Part shown: in pieces, positions 1-9,723 of the stretch
Layout of the letters: the number at the start of each line of letters is the position of its first letter
Numbering within the stretch: the stretch's first letter is position 1
Assembly: GCF_000215745.1 (NCBI RefSeq)
Contig: NC_015663.1
Coordinates: forward strand, 868,001-932,000
Length of the DNA: 64,000 nucleotides
Direction of reading: 5' to 3'
Origin: Klebsiella aerogenes KCTC 2190
Lineage (GTDB): Bacteria; Pseudomonadota; Gammaproteobacteria; Enterobacterales; Enterobacteriaceae
Notes under the pieces: model-generated
Databases searched by the model: none
Seen by the model: the letters and a program-made list of their open reading frames with translations, nothing else
What the model was told of the DNA's origin: nothing
Made by a program: the position numbers and the translations under genes

Positions 1-590
1 GGCAAGGTGTACGGGTGATGCTGGGTCATAGTGCGGCAACCTGGGAACAAACCTGTTCCGCCTTCGATGCCGGTGCAGATGGCCTGGTGCATTGTTACAA
101 CGGCATGAGCGGTTTACATCATCGCGAACCTGGCATGGTCGGCGCTGGATTAACCGATAACCGCGCCTGGCTTGAACTTATTGCCGACGGTCATCACGTA
201 CATCCTGCGGCAATGCAGCTATGTTGCCGTTGCGCTGGAGATCGTATCGTGCTGATAACCGACGCTATGCAGGCGGCGGGTATGCCTGACGGTAATTACA
301 CCTTATGTGGCGAAAGGGTAGAAATGCGTGATGGGATCGTTCGTACCCTCAGCGGTAGCCTGGCGGGGAGTACCCTGTCACTGGATTCCGCCGTGCGCAC
401 CATCAGTTCATTACCCGGGATGACGGCTGAACGGGCTATACATATGGCTTCTCTACACCCGGCGCGTCTATTAGGGCTGGATCGGCAATTAGGATCGTTA
501 CAGCCGGGAAAAATGGCCGACATGATTGCAGTTGATAACGAGCTGCGGGTGGAAAACATTTGGATCCGCGGCGAAGCGTTTTCGCTTTAA
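1..590 (+). CDS. agaA: N-acetylgalactosamine-6-phosphate deacetylase, C-terminal part (5' end outside window)
   Basis: The reading frame is already open at base 3, so only the last ~195 residues are present. The family removes the acetyl group from GalNAc-6-P to give galactosamine-6-P for AgaS. Visible motifs are those of the NagA/AgaA amidohydrolase fold: a metal-site LGHS near the start, the catalytic LITDAMQAAG stretch (bases ~255-285) and SLAGSTLSLD before the last helices. Neighbours agaS and kbaY support AgaA rather than the GlcNAc paralogue NagA. A strong terminator follows, so agaA ends one transcript and agaS begins another. Confidence 0.93.
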   Translation, partial: QGVRVMLGHSAATWEQTCSAFDAGADGLVHCYNGMSGLHHREPGMVGAGLTDNRAWLELIADGHHVHPAAMQLCCRCAGDRIVLITDAMQAAGMPDGNYTLCGERVEMRDGIVRTLSGSLAGSTLSLDSAVRTISSLPGMTAERAIHMASLHPARLLGLDRQLGSLQPGKMADMIAVDNELRVENIWIRGEAFSL

Positions 591-607
591 GTTCACTTAT
601 CTCCTCT

Positions 608-650
608 GGTCTGCAGCTTGCCTGCAGACCTTTCTTTTCCTTTCTTTTTA
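608..650 (+). terminator. Rho-independent terminator after agaA
   Basis: A perfect 9-bp stem, GGTCTGCAG at 608-616 and CTGCAGACC at 622-630, is followed by a T-rich run to about 650. It lies 18 bases after the agaA stop. Confidence 0.85.
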
Positions 651-720
651 GTTCACAGCATATCCAAATAAAAACCATATGATTTCAATTTGTTACGTAA
701 AAAATAACGCCAAAGCATCG

Positions 721-770
721 CTATTTTCGTTTTATTGTTAATCACATCATTGAGCTTTCGATTTCTTTCA
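721..770 (+). promoter_or_regulatory. Two weaker AgaR-like operator sites
   Basis: TTTCGTTTTATTGT at 725-738 fits the recalled AgaR core (TTTCRTTTYRTTTY) with one mismatch. A second, less regular TTTCGATTTCTTTC lies at 756-769. Both are in the agaA-agaS gap upstream of the stronger site at 799-822. Multiple sites are usual for AgaR, a DeoR-family repressor. Binding is inferred from sequence only. Confidence 0.45.
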
Positions 771-798
771 TGTAAATTTTAACACATTAAAAGCAAGT

Positions 799-822
799 CA
801 AAGTGAAACGAAACGAAAGACT
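799..822 (-). promoter_or_regulatory. Strong AgaR operator upstream of agaS
   Basis: The core GAAACGAAACGAAA lies inside a 24-base stretch that matches the recalled E. coli AgaR consensus at all but one position, read on the minus strand. It lies 50 bases before the agaS start codon, where it could block an agaS-kbaY promoter until GalNAc/galactosamine phosphate is available. Confidence 0.7.
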
Positions 823-871
823 TGCATTAGCCCACACCGAAAGCGGAAATCATCACCATAAGGATTGCGTT

Positions 872-2026
872 ATGTCAGAAAGATACACCCCTGCGCCATC
901 AACCACTGGTACCTGGACCGAAGAAGAGATCCGCCAGCAACCAGGCAGCTGGATCCAATCTTTAAAGCATATCGATCGTTTACGAGCGGAGATTGACGGC
1001 TTTCTCACGCCGCTACTACGAAAAAACGATCTCCGTATCGTCCTTACCGGCGCTGGAACTTCAGCATTTATTGGCGACATCATTGCGCCATGGTTATCCC
1101 GTCATAGCGGTAAAAATTTTAGCGCCGTTCCAACTACCGATCTGGTGACCAATCCGATGGATTATCTGGATCCCGCACATCCACTGCTGCTGGTCTCATT
1201 CGCCCGTTCAGGTAATAGCCCGGAGAGCGTGGCCGCAGTGAAATTGGCGAATCAGTTTGTTACAGAGTGTTATCACTTACCCATTACCTGCAACGAAGCA
1301 GGTAGCCTGTATCAAACCGCGCTGGATAGCGACAACGCTCTGCCGCTATTAATGCCGCCAGAAACTCACGATCGCGGCTTTGCGATGACCAGCAGTATTA
1401 CCACCATGATGGCCAGCTGCCTTGCAGTGTTTGCACCCAACCTCATTAATAGCCATACATTCAGCGATGTCGCTGACTGCTGCCAGACGATTCTTAACTC
1501 GCTGCTCGATGTTAACGCTGGGGTTTTCGGCAACGAAGCGTGGAAAAGGATCGTTTACCTCGGTAGTGGCGGGCTACAGGGCGCTGCGCGCGAATCCGCC
1601 CTGAAAGTACTTGAGCTCACGGCAGGTAAGCTAACCGCATTTTATGACTCGCCTACCGGCTTCCGTCACGGCCCTAAATCACTGGTGAATAACGAAACGT
1701 TGGTGGTGATGTTTATCTCCAACCACCCTTATACCCGCCAGTACGATCTGGATCTTCTCGCTGAGTTGCGTCGCGATCGCCAGGCCATGTGGATAGTGGC
1801 CATCGCCGCAGGAACCGATCCTGTTATCGAGGCAGGCCCGCATATCATCATCCCGCCATCACGCCGTTTCAGCGATGTCGAACTGGCTTTCTGCTTCCTG
1901 ATGTATGCCCAGATCTTCGCGCTTAACCAATCTCTCGCCGTGGGTAACACTCCGGATACACCTTCCGCCAGCGGTACCGTTAATCGCGTCGTACAAGGTG
2001 TTGTTATTCATCCCTGGCAGGCTTAA
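872..2026 (+). CDS. agaS: Galactosamine-6-phosphate deaminase/isomerase AgaS
   Basis: 384 residues, the usual family length. It has two SIS sugar-phosphate isomerase domains: the first contains LTGAGTSAFIGD and SFARSGNSPES, the second LGSGGLQGAARESALK and the SPTGFRHGPKS motif. The family converts galactosamine-6-P to tagatose-6-P plus ammonia. The start at 872 (MSERYTPAP) was chosen because AAGGA lies 7 bases upstream and the N-terminus matches known AgaS; an in-frame ATG at 803 would lie inside the AgaR site. The kbaY start follows 12 bases after the stop, so the two are an operon. Confidence 0.96.
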   Translation: MSERYTPAPSTTGTWTEEEIRQQPGSWIQSLKHIDRLRAEIDGFLTPLLRKNDLRIVLTGAGTSAFIGDIIAPWLSRHSGKNFSAVPTTDLVTNPMDYLDPAHPLLLVSFARSGNSPESVAAVKLANQFVTECYHLPITCNEAGSLYQTALDSDNALPLLMPPETHDRGFAMTSSITTMMASCLAVFAPNLINSHTFSDVADCCQTILNSLLDVNAGVFGNEAWKRIVYLGSGGLQGAARESALKVLELTAGKLTAFYDSPTGFRHGPKSLVNNETLVVMFISNHPYTRQYDLDLLAELRRDRQAMWIVAIAAGTDPVIEAGPHIIIPPSRRFSDVELAFCFLMYAQIFALNQSLAVGNTPDTPSASGTVNRVVQGVVIHPWQA

Positions 2027-2911
<885 letters not shown>

Positions 2912-2932
2912 ACATCATACGATATTAAAACG

Positions 2933-2959
2933 CGTTAGCCCGATAGGGCTAACGTTATT
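2933..2959 (+). terminator. Stem-loop between kbaY and the glycosidase gene
   Basis: A 9-bp perfect stem (CGTTAGCCC at 2933-2941, GGGCTAACG at 2946-2954) with a GATA loop is followed only by TTATT. The weak T run suggests partial termination, so the downstream glycosidase gene may still be read from the agaS promoter. Confidence 0.55.
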
Positions 2960-2993
2960 GACCTCTGATAGAACGACAACAAGGATCTCTCTT

Positions 2994-4883
2994 ATGAAAA
3001 AAGCGCTCACTGTTTCGTTACTGGCCCTGCTGATTTCTCAAGGCGCCGCCGCCGCTGAATACACATTAAATAACGCGTCGATGGCGCTTTCATTTAACGA
3101 TGCGAACTCAGCAACGATGGTAAAAGATGAAAAATCCGCCCATCAGCTTTCACCGCAGGAACTGTTTTTTCTCACACTACCTGATGAAACCATCATCCAC
3201 ACCGCTGATTTTAAAATAAAGCACGTCGAGAAACATAATGATTCTATTGTCGTCGACTACACCCGCCCGGATTTTAATGTCACGGTTAAGATGAACTTGA
3301 TAAAGGGAAACTACGCGAGTATTGATTACACTATCGCGGCGGTGGGCCAATCGAGAGACGTAGCGAAAATAACCTTTTTCCCAACTAAAAAACAATCTCA
3401 GGCACCCTATGTCGATGGCGCTATTAATAGTTCACCGATCGTTGCTGATTCCTTTTTTATACTGCCCGATAAACCTATCGTAAATACCTGGGCTTATGAG
3501 GCAACCACGAATCTGAATGTAGAATTAAAAACCGCTATCGACCCTGCCACACCGCTCAGCTATACGACCTACTTCGGCACCTTTCCAGCAACCAATCAGC
3601 TTCGTCGCAGCGTAAACCTCTTTATTAATGCCCTGCGTCCCCGCCCCTATAAACCCTATCTGCACTATAACAGCTGGATGGATATCGGCTTCTTCACCAC
3701 CTATAGCGAGCAGGATGTTCTACGCCGGATGGATGAGTGGAATAAGGAATTTATCACCGGACGCGGCGTCACATTAGATGCCTTTCTTCTGGATGATGGT
3801 TGGGACGATCGTACTGGCAGATGGCTCTTTGGCCCCGCTTTCAGCCAGGGGTTCAGTAAGGTTCGGGAAAAAGCAGCCAGCATGCAAAGTTCAGTGGGGC
3901 TGTGGCTTTCACCATGGGGTGGTTATAATAAGCCCAGAGATATCCGCGTCTCTCACGCCAAAGAGTATGGTTTTGAAACGGTTGATGGCAAATTCGCCCT
4001 ATCCGGGCGACACTATTTCAATAACTTCAATCAACAGATTATTAAGCTGATTAAAGACGAACATATTACCTCTTTTAAGCTTGATGGTATGGGCAACGCG
4101 AATTCACATATTCCGGGTAGCCAGTTTGCTTCCGATTTTGATGCATCGATTGCCTTACTGCATAACATGCGCAGCGCCAATCCCGACCAATTTATTAATT
4201 TAACCACCGGGACCAATGCCAGTCCTTCCTGGCTTTTTTATGCCGACGCGATATGGCGCCAGGGCGACGATATCAATCTTTACGGGCCGGGGACGCCGGT
4301 GCAGCAATGGATAACCTATCGGGATGCCGAGACTTATCGTTCGATTGTGCGTAAAGGGCCGCTCTTCCCGCTTAACTCACTGATGTATCATGGTATTGTC
4401 AGTGCTGAAAATGCCTATTACGGGCTGGAAAAACCGCAAACCGATAGCGATTTTGCCGATCAGGTCTGGAGCTATTTCGCGACAGGTACGCAATTACAGG
4501 AGCTGTACATCACGCCGTCGCTACTTAACAAAGTGAAGTGGGACACCCTGGCGCAGGCGGCAAAATGGTCGAGAGCAAATGCCGACGTGCTGGTGGATAC
4601 CCATTGGGTCGGCGGCGATCCTACCGCACTGGAAGTTTACGGCTGGGCCTCATGGAATAAAGATAAGGCGATTTTAGGCCTGCGTAACCCATCAGATAAA
4701 CCACAGCAATTTTATCTCGATCTCGCTAAAGCCTTCGAGATACCGCAGGGAGAGACGTCGCGCTTTACGTTAAAAAGCGTTTACGGCAGTAACGCGACAT
4801 TCCCTGCTGACTATCAGCAAGCGGCTATTGTTACGCTACAACCCTTGCAAACGCTGGTTTTCGAAGCGACGCCGATAAAATAG
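2994..4883 (+). CDS. Exported glycoside hydrolase, GH36/GH27-like (clan GH-D), candidate alpha-N-acetylgalactosaminidase
   Basis: 629 residues with a signal peptide (MKK, hydrophobic core, likely cut near residue 20 after an Ala run), so it acts in the periplasm or outside. An N-terminal beta-rich domain is followed by a TIM-barrel region with FLLDDGWDD (D267-D272), SFKLDGMGN (D364, probable nucleophile) and WRQGDD (D425/D426, probable acid/base), the pattern of alpha-galactosidases and alpha-N-acetylgalactosaminidases. A short beta C-terminal domain ends it. AAGGA lies 8 bases before this ATG. The position directly behind kbaY, in place of agaBCDI, suggests it releases GalNAc from alpha-linked glycans. 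The exact substrate is inference; alpha-galactosidase is the alternative. Confidence 0.75.
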   Translation: MKKALTVSLLALLISQGAAAAEYTLNNASMALSFNDANSATMVKDEKSAHQLSPQELFFLTLPDETIIHTADFKIKHVEKHNDSIVVDYTRPDFNVTVKMNLIKGNYASIDYTIAAVGQSRDVAKITFFPTKKQSQAPYVDGAINSSPIVADSFFILPDKPIVNTWAYEATTNLNVELKTAIDPATPLSYTTYFGTFPATNQLRRSVNLFINALRPRPYKPYLHYNSWMDIGFFTTYSEQDVLRRMDEWNKEFITGRGVTLDAFLLDDGWDDRTGRWLFGPAFSQGFSKVREKAASMQSSVGLWLSPWGGYNKPRDIRVSHAKEYGFETVDGKFALSGRHYFNNFNQQIIKLIKDEHITSFKLDGMGNANSHIPGSQFASDFDASIALLHNMRSANPDQFINLTTGTNASPSWLFYADAIWRQGDDINLYGPGTPVQQWITYRDAETYRSIVRKGPLFPLNSLMYHGIVSAENAYYGLEKPQTDSDFADQVWSYFATGTQLQELYITPSLLNKVKWDTLAQAAKWSRANADVLVDTHWVGGDPTALEVYGWASWNKDKAILGLRNPSDKPQQFYLDLAKAFEIPQGETSRFTLKSVYGSNATFPADYQQAAIVTLQPLQTLVFEATPIK

Positions 4884-4889
4884 CCAGCC

Positions 4890-4911
4890 GCGCCCGGTTA
4901 CCCCCGGGCGC
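4890..4911. terminator. GC-rich hairpin between convergent genes
   Basis: GCGCCCGG at 4890-4897 pairs with CCGGGCGC at 4904-4911. It lies between the convergent ends of the glycosidase gene and rsmI. There is no clear T run on either strand, so termination is only probable. Confidence 0.45.
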
Positions 4912-4916
4912 AGTGA

Positions 4917-5777
4917 TTATCCCTGCTGCTCCAGCGCGTATTTATACAGCGCATTCTTTTTCACGCCATGGATTTCCGCGGCCAGCGCGGCGGCTTTCTT
5001 CAGCGGCAGTTCCGCCTGCAGCAGCGCCAGAGTCCGCAGCGCGGCTGCCGGCAGCGCCTCTTCCTGGGCCTTAAAACCTTCGACGATCAGCACCATCTCG
5101 CCTTTGCGGCGATTTTCGTCTTCCTTCACCCATGCCACCAACTCGCCAATCGGCGCGCCGTGGATAGACTCCCAGGTTTTGGTCAGCTCGCGCGCCAACA
5201 CCACGTAGCGGGATTCGCCCAGAACCGCGCAGATATCTTCCAGGCTCTCCACCAGGCGGTGCGTAGACTCATAGAAGATGAGAGTGCGCGGTTCTTCTTC
5301 CAGCGCCTTCAGGGTATCGCGGCGGCCTTTCGATTTCGCCGGCAGGAAACCTTCATAGCAGAAACGATCGGACGGCAAACCGGCGGCGCTCAGAGCGGCA
5401 ATCGCGGCACAAGGGCCCGGCAGGGGCACGACGCGGATATTGGCTTCACGGCAGGTGCGCACCAGATGGTAGCCGGGATCGTTAATCAGCGGCGTGCCGG
5501 CATCGGACACCAGCGCGATGTTCTGCCCCTCTTTTAATTTCGCTAAAAGTGTTTCGGCCTTTTGCTGCTCGTTATGGTCGTGAAGGGCAAATAAACGGGC
5601 GTTGATCGCAAAATGCTGCAGCAGCAAACCGGTGTGGCGGGTATCCTCAGCAGCAATTAAATCAACAGCTTGCAACACTTCCAGTGCGCGCTGCGTGATA
5701 TCAGACAGATTCCCTATCGGAGTGGGCACAATGTACAGTTGCCCCTGAGAATTATCCGCTGATTCGTGTTGTTTCAT
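4917..5777 (-). CDS. rsmI: 16S rRNA (cytidine-1402-2'-O)-methyltransferase RsmI
   Basis: 286 residues, normal for RsmI (YraL). The tetrapyrrole-methylase-type SAM fold is clear: [14 protein letters not shown] near residue 15, AAEDTRHTG near 43, [14 protein letters not shown] near 90, [18 protein letters not shown] near 120 and the FYESTHR motif. The family methylates the 2'-O of C1402 in the decoding centre. It is divergent from lpoA with a 63-base gap. Confidence 0.97.
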   Translation of the reverse strand: MKQHESADNSQGQLYIVPTPIGNLSDITQRALEVLQAVDLIAAEDTRHTGLLLQHFAINARLFALHDHNEQQKAETLLAKLKEGQNIALVSDAGTPLINDPGYHLVRTCREANIRVVPLPGPCAAIAALSAAGLPSDRFCYEGFLPAKSKGRRDTLKALEEEPRTLIFYESTHRLVESLEDICAVLGESRYVVLARELTKTWESIHGAPIGELVAWVKEDENRRKGEMVLIVEGFKAQEEALPAAALRTLALLQAELPLKKAAALAAEIHGVKKNALYKYALEQQG

Positions 5778-5840
5778 TGTCTCGTCCGTATTGCCGATTT
5801 AATATTGAGCATTGAGCCAAAAAAATATCACTGGATACAT

Positions 5841-7910
5841 ATGGTACCGTCAACATTTCTTCGTTCTAAGCCCGCGCGCTGTCTGCCCGTATTGCTGGCG
5901 ACTCTTCTTTTTGCTGGCTGCGGCACCCACACGCAGGATCAAAGCACGGCGTTTATGCAGGGTACGTCGCAGGCCAACTCCAGTTTCTACCTACAGCAGA
6001 TGCAGCAAAGCACGAATGATAGCAAGACCAACTGGCAATTACTCGCCATTCGTGCACTGCTGCAGGAAGGTAAGAAGCAGCAGGCTATCGACCTGTACAA
6101 CCAACTGCCGTCGAACCTGAACAGCACGCAGGCCCGCGAACAGTCGCTGCTGGCGGTGGAAGTCAAACTGGCGCAAGGTGATTACCAGGGCGCGAAGGCA
6201 TTGCTGAGCAAACTCGATCCTCTCAGTTTTGAAAAAAATCAGCAGCCGCGCTACTGGCAGGCGCAAATTGACGCCAGCCAGGGGCAGCCCTCTCTGTCCC
6301 TGCTGCGCGCGCTGATTGCCCAGCAGCCCCTACTAAGCCAGGCGAAGCAAAAACAACAAAATATCGACGCCACGTGGAAAGCGCTGACGGCGATGACTCC
6401 GCAGCAGGCCAACGCACTGGTGATTAATGCCGACGAAAACGTGCTGCAGGGCTGGTTGGATCTGCAGCGGATGTGGTTCGACAACCGTAACGATCCGGCA
6501 ATGCTGAAAGCGGGCGTCAAAGACTGGCAAATCCGTTATCCGCAGAACCCGGGGGCGCAGATGCTGCCCACTGCGCTGGTGAATATGCAAAACTATAAAC
6601 CGGCCTCGACCAATAAAATCGCCCTGCTGCTGCCTCTGAACGGCCAGGCGGCGATTTTCGGCCGCACTATCCAGCAGGGTTTTGAAGCGGCGAAGAATGG
6701 CGCCCCAGCGGTCCAGGGCAGCGCAGTGCCGGCGCAGGTCGCCCAGGCGGCGAATGTTGCCGGCAATAATGATGTGGTGAGCCCTTCGCAGGCGGAAGTC
6801 GGCGATCTCACCGCCACCGGCAGCCAGGCCGCGCCTGCCGCAAAACCAGCAGCCGCTCCGCTACCCGCCCCGGTTGCCGCAACGCCGGCAGCACAACCGG
6901 CAGCACAACCGGTGAACGCGCCAGCCGTGCAGCCGCAGCCCGAGGTAGCGACCACCAATCCTGCTGCTGAGCTGAAAATTTACGATACCACCAGCCAGCC
7001 GATGAGCCAGCTTCTGGCGCAGGTACAGCAGGACGGCGCCACCATCGTGGTTGGCCCGCTGTTGAAAGAAAACGTCGAAGAGGTGATGAAAAGCAACACC
7101 TCGCTAAACGTGCTGGCACTTAACCAGCCGGGGAAAGTCGAGAACCGCCCGAACCTGTGCTACTTCGCGCTCTCCCCGGAAGATGAAGCCCGCGACGCAG
7201 CGCGTCATATTCATGATCAGGGCAAACAAACGCCGCTACTGCTGGTGCCGCGCGGCGCGCTTGGCGACCGCGTGGTCAGCGCTTTCGCCGACGAGTGGCT
7301 GAAGCTGGGCGGCGGTACGGTGCTGCAGCAGCGTCTGGGATCGACGGCGGAGCTGAAATCCGGCGTCAACGGCGGCGGCATCTCGCTGACCGGCAGCCCG
7401 GTATCGACGCAGCCCTCATCTGTAGATAGCTCGCTCGGCAACCCAGGCGACGTTCCGGTCAGCAGCGGCGGCAGCATCGATGCCGCCTATATCGTCGCCA
7501 CCCCGGAACAAATTGGTTATATCAAGCCGCTGATCGCGATGCGCAACGGCAGCCAGAGCAACGTCACCCTGTACGCCAGTTCCCGTAGCGCCCAGGGCAC
7601 CTCCGGCCCGGATTTCCGTCTGGAGATGGAAGGCCTGCAATATAGCGAAATCCCGATGCTGGCCGGCAGTAACCCGGCGCTGATGCAGCAGGCGCTCTCC
7701 GCGGTGCGTAACGACTACTCGCTGGCGCGGCTGTACGCAATGGGCGCCGACGCCTGGTCGCTGGCGAATCATTTCGCGCAAATGCGCCAGAGCCCAGGTT
7801 ACGAGCTGAACGGCAATACGGGCGATCTGACGGCTACGCCGGACTGCGTGATTAACAGGAAGTTATCATGGCTCAAGTACCAACAGGGACAAATCGTCGC
7901 AGCCAACTAA
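5841..7910 (+). CDS. lpoA: Outer membrane lipoprotein LpoA, activator of PBP1A
   Basis: 689 residues. A lipoprotein signal ends in LLFAGC with C27 as the lipidated residue. The N-terminal part is TPR-like helical repeats. From about residue 255 ([24 protein letters not shown]) it has a periplasmic-binding-protein-like fold. That fold is interrupted by an Ala/Pro-rich low-complexity linker (roughly residues 290-370) and a second Gly/Ser-rich insert near 510-545. LpoA reaches from the outer membrane to stimulate PBP1A. The start at 5841 (MVPSTF) gives a proper signal peptide; an upstream in-frame codon at 5766 would not. It overlaps yraN by 43 bases. Confidence 0.96.
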   Translation: MVPSTFLRSKPARCLPVLLATLLFAGCGTHTQDQSTAFMQGTSQANSSFYLQQMQQSTNDSKTNWQLLAIRALLQEGKKQQAIDLYNQLPSNLNSTQAREQSLLAVEVKLAQGDYQGAKALLSKLDPLSFEKNQQPRYWQAQIDASQGQPSLSLLRALIAQQPLLSQAKQKQQNIDATWKALTAMTPQQANALVINADENVLQGWLDLQRMWFDNRNDPAMLKAGVKDWQIRYPQNPGAQMLPTALVNMQNYKPASTNKIALLLPLNGQAAIFGRTIQQGFEAAKNGAPAVQGSAVPAQVAQAANVAGNNDVVSPSQAEVGDLTATGSQAAPAAKPAAAPLPAPVAATPAAQPAAQPVNAPAVQPQPEVATTNPAAELKIYDTTSQPMSQLLAQVQQDGATIVVGPLLKENVEEVMKSNTSLNVLALNQPGKVENRPNLCYFALSPEDEARDAARHIHDQGKQTPLLLVPRGALGDRVVSAFADEWLKLGGGTVLQQRLGSTAELKSGVNGGGISLTGSPVSTQPSSVDSSLGNPGDVPVSSGGSIDAAYIVATPEQIGYIKPLIAMRNGSQSNVTLYASSRSAQGTSGPDFRLEMEGLQYSEIPMLAGSNPALMQQALSAVRNDYSLARLYAMGADAWSLANHFAQMRQSPGYELNGNTGDLTATPDCVINRKLSWLKYQQGQIVAAN

Positions 7911-8254
7911 GTAAACAGACCGGCGACGCCTGGGAAAGCCAGGCGCGTCGGTGGTTAGAACGGCATGGACTGCGTTTTATCGCCGCCAACGCCCGCGAGC
8001 GCGGCGGCGAGATCGACCTTATTATGCGCGACGGCGCGGTTATCGTGTTCGTCGAAGTGCGCTACCGGCGCAACGCCAGCTACGGCGATGCCGCCGCCAG
8101 CGTCACGCCGCAAAAGCAACAACGCCTTCTCAAGGCCGCTCGCCTGTGGCTCTCCCGACAGAATGGGAGTTTTGATACTGTGGATTGCCGTTTCGATGTG
8201 GTAGCCTTCACCGGCAACGACATCCAATGGCTGAAAAACGCCTTTGGCGAATAG
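7868..8254 (+). CDS. yraN: YraN family endonuclease-like protein (UPF0102)
   Basis: 128 residues. The motifs [29 protein letters not shown] and VFVEVRYR carry the E/D...EVK-like pattern of the restriction-endonuclease/Holliday-resolvase fold. The cellular role is not established. The start lies inside the 3' end of lpoA (43-base overlap), which points to translational coupling. The stop lies 25 bases before the diaA start. Confidence 0.93.
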   Translation: MAQVPTGTNRRSQLSKQTGDAWESQARRWLERHGLRFIAANARERGGEIDLIMRDGAVIVFVEVRYRRNASYGDAAASVTPQKQQRLLKAARLWLSRQNGSFDTVDCRFDVVAFTGNDIQWLKNAFGE

Positions 8255-8279
8255 CGTATTATCAGATTTAAGGGATCCC

Positions 8280-8870
8280 GTGCTCGACAGAATTAAAGCC
8301 TGCTTTACCGAAAGCATTCAAACCCAAATCGCCGCCGCGGAAGCGCTCCCGGACGCCATCTCGCGCGCGGCTATGACGCTCGTTCAGTCGCTGCTTAACG
8401 GCAACAAAATCCTCTGTTGTGGTAATGGCACCTCCGCCGCCAACGCACAGCATTTTGCTGCCAGCATGATCAATCGTTTCGAAACAGAGCGCCCTGGTTT
8501 ACCCGCCATTGCACTAAATACCGATAATGTGGTCTTAACCGCAATCGCCAACGATCGCCTGCATGATGAAATCTATGCTAAACAGGTGCGCGCGCTGGGA
8601 CACGCCGGCGACGTACTGCTGGCGATTTCTACGCGCGGCAATAGCCGGGATATCGTGAAAGCCGTGGAAGCGGCGGTCACCCGCGATATGACTATCGTGG
8701 CGTTAACCGGTTACGACGGCGGCGAGCTGGCTGGCCTGTTAGGTCAGCAGGACGTTGAAATCCGCATTCCTTCACACCGCAGCGCGCGGATCCAGGAAAT
8801 GCACATGCTCACCGTCAATTGTCTGTGCGATTTGATTGATAACACGCTTTTTCCACACCAGGACGAATAA
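8280..8870 (+). CDS. diaA: DnaA initiator-associating protein DiaA (GTG start)
   Basis: 196 residues from a GTG codon at 8280 preceded by TAAGGG. That start gives the same N-terminus ([20 protein letters not shown]) and length as E. coli DiaA; the earlier in-frame ATG at 8244 lies inside yraN. It is a single SIS domain, with [23 protein letters not shown] and the [14 protein letters not shown] motif. The family forms tetramers that bind DnaA and help timely initiation at oriC. Confidence 0.96.
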   Translation: MLDRIKACFTESIQTQIAAAEALPDAISRAAMTLVQSLLNGNKILCCGNGTSAANAQHFAASMINRFETERPGLPAIALNTDNVVLTAIANDRLHDEIYAKQVRALGHAGDVLLAISTRGNSRDIVKAVEAAVTRDMTIVALTGYDGGELAGLLGQQDVEIRIPSHRSARIQEMHMLTVNCLCDLIDNTLFPHQDE

Positions 8871-8879
8871 GGAGAACAC

Positions 8880-9455
8880 ATGAAGGCTCTCTCGCCCCTC
8901 GCCATCCTGCTTTCTGCGCTACTGCTACAGGGCTGCGTCGCCGCAGCGGTAGTCGGTACGGCAGCCGTCGGCACCAAAGCGGCAACGGACCCACGTACGG
9001 TCGGTACGCAGGTTGATGACAGCACCCTGGAGCTACGCGTTAACAGCGCCTTAGGGAAAGATGAACAGATTAAGAAAGAAGCGCGTATTAACGTCACCGC
9101 TTATCAGGGCAAGGTCCTGCTGACCGGCCAGTCGCCGACCGCCGATCTCTCCTCACGCGCCAAACAAATCGCGATGGGGGTTGAAGGGACTACCGAAGTC
9201 TTCAATGAAGTGCGTCAAGGCCAGCCGATTGGCTTAGGCACCGCGTCGTCGGATACCTGGATCACCACCAAAGTTCGTTCCCAACTGCTGGGCAGCGATC
9301 AGGTGAAGTCTTCCAATGTGAAAGTGACGACCGAAAATAGCGAAGTGTTCCTGATGGGCCTTGTCACCGACCGCGAAGGCCGCGCGGCGGCGGATATCGC
9401 CAGCCGGGTTAGCGGCGTGAGCCGCGTCACCACCGCGTTTACCTATATTAAATAA
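8880..9455 (+). CDS. dolP: Outer membrane lipoprotein DolP (YraP), dual BON domain
   Basis: 191 residues. A lipoprotein signal ends at LLLQGC near residue 19. Two BON domains follow (about residues 45-115 and 120-190), each with the DSTLELRVNSAL / DTWITTKVRSQLL style of helix start. The family binds anionic phospholipid at the division site and supports outer membrane integrity. It begins 9 bases after diaA with a GGAGA Shine-Dalgarno. In E. coli this gene also has a sigma-E promoter; none was located here. Confidence 0.96.
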   Translation: MKALSPLAILLSALLLQGCVAAAVVGTAAVGTKAATDPRTVGTQVDDSTLELRVNSALGKDEQIKKEARINVTAYQGKVLLTGQSPTADLSSRAKQIAMGVEGTTEVFNEVRQGQPIGLGTASSDTWITTKVRSQLLGSDQVKSSNVKVTTENSEVFLMGLVTDREGRAAADIASRVSGVSRVTTAFTYIK

Positions 9456-9512
9456 ACGCCCTGTATCCGTTGTAGATACTGTTATCGGTTGGCAACTTTT
9501 TTAAGGGGTTTT

Positions 9513-9547
9513 CCCGGACGCGGCGCGTTGCGCCTTCTCCGGGCTAC
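9513..9547 (+). repeat. REP element (forward)
   Basis: CCCGGA and TCCGGG arms frame a GCG-rich centre and end in CTAC, the REP/PU pattern. With the inverted copy at 9650-9682 it forms a BIME-like pair in the 268-base gap between dolP and yraQ. Confidence 0.7.
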
Positions 9548-9649
9548 CAAATCGCAAAGCGCTGTAGCCCCAGTAAGCGACAGCGCCACCGGGGGGATTT
9601 TGAGGCCACCAACACCGGCAGTATAAATTAACGGCAGGCCGCACGAACC

Positions 9650-9682
9650 GTAGGCCGGGTAAGGCGTTAGCCGCCACCCGGC
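9650..9682 (-). repeat. REP element (inverted)
   Basis: Read on the minus strand it starts GCCGGGTGGCGGC and ends ACCCGGCCTAC, a near-consensus REP. It is opposite in orientation to the copy at 9513-9547. It sits between convergent genes, the usual REP location. Confidence 0.8.
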
Positions 9683-9723
9683 GCAAAATCCGGCGCCGGG
9701 GCCACAGCCCCGCTCCGGATAAA

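Noticed and set aside
742..746. TCACA half-site for CRP upstream of agaS
   Set aside because: The matching TGTGA half at the right distance is missing.
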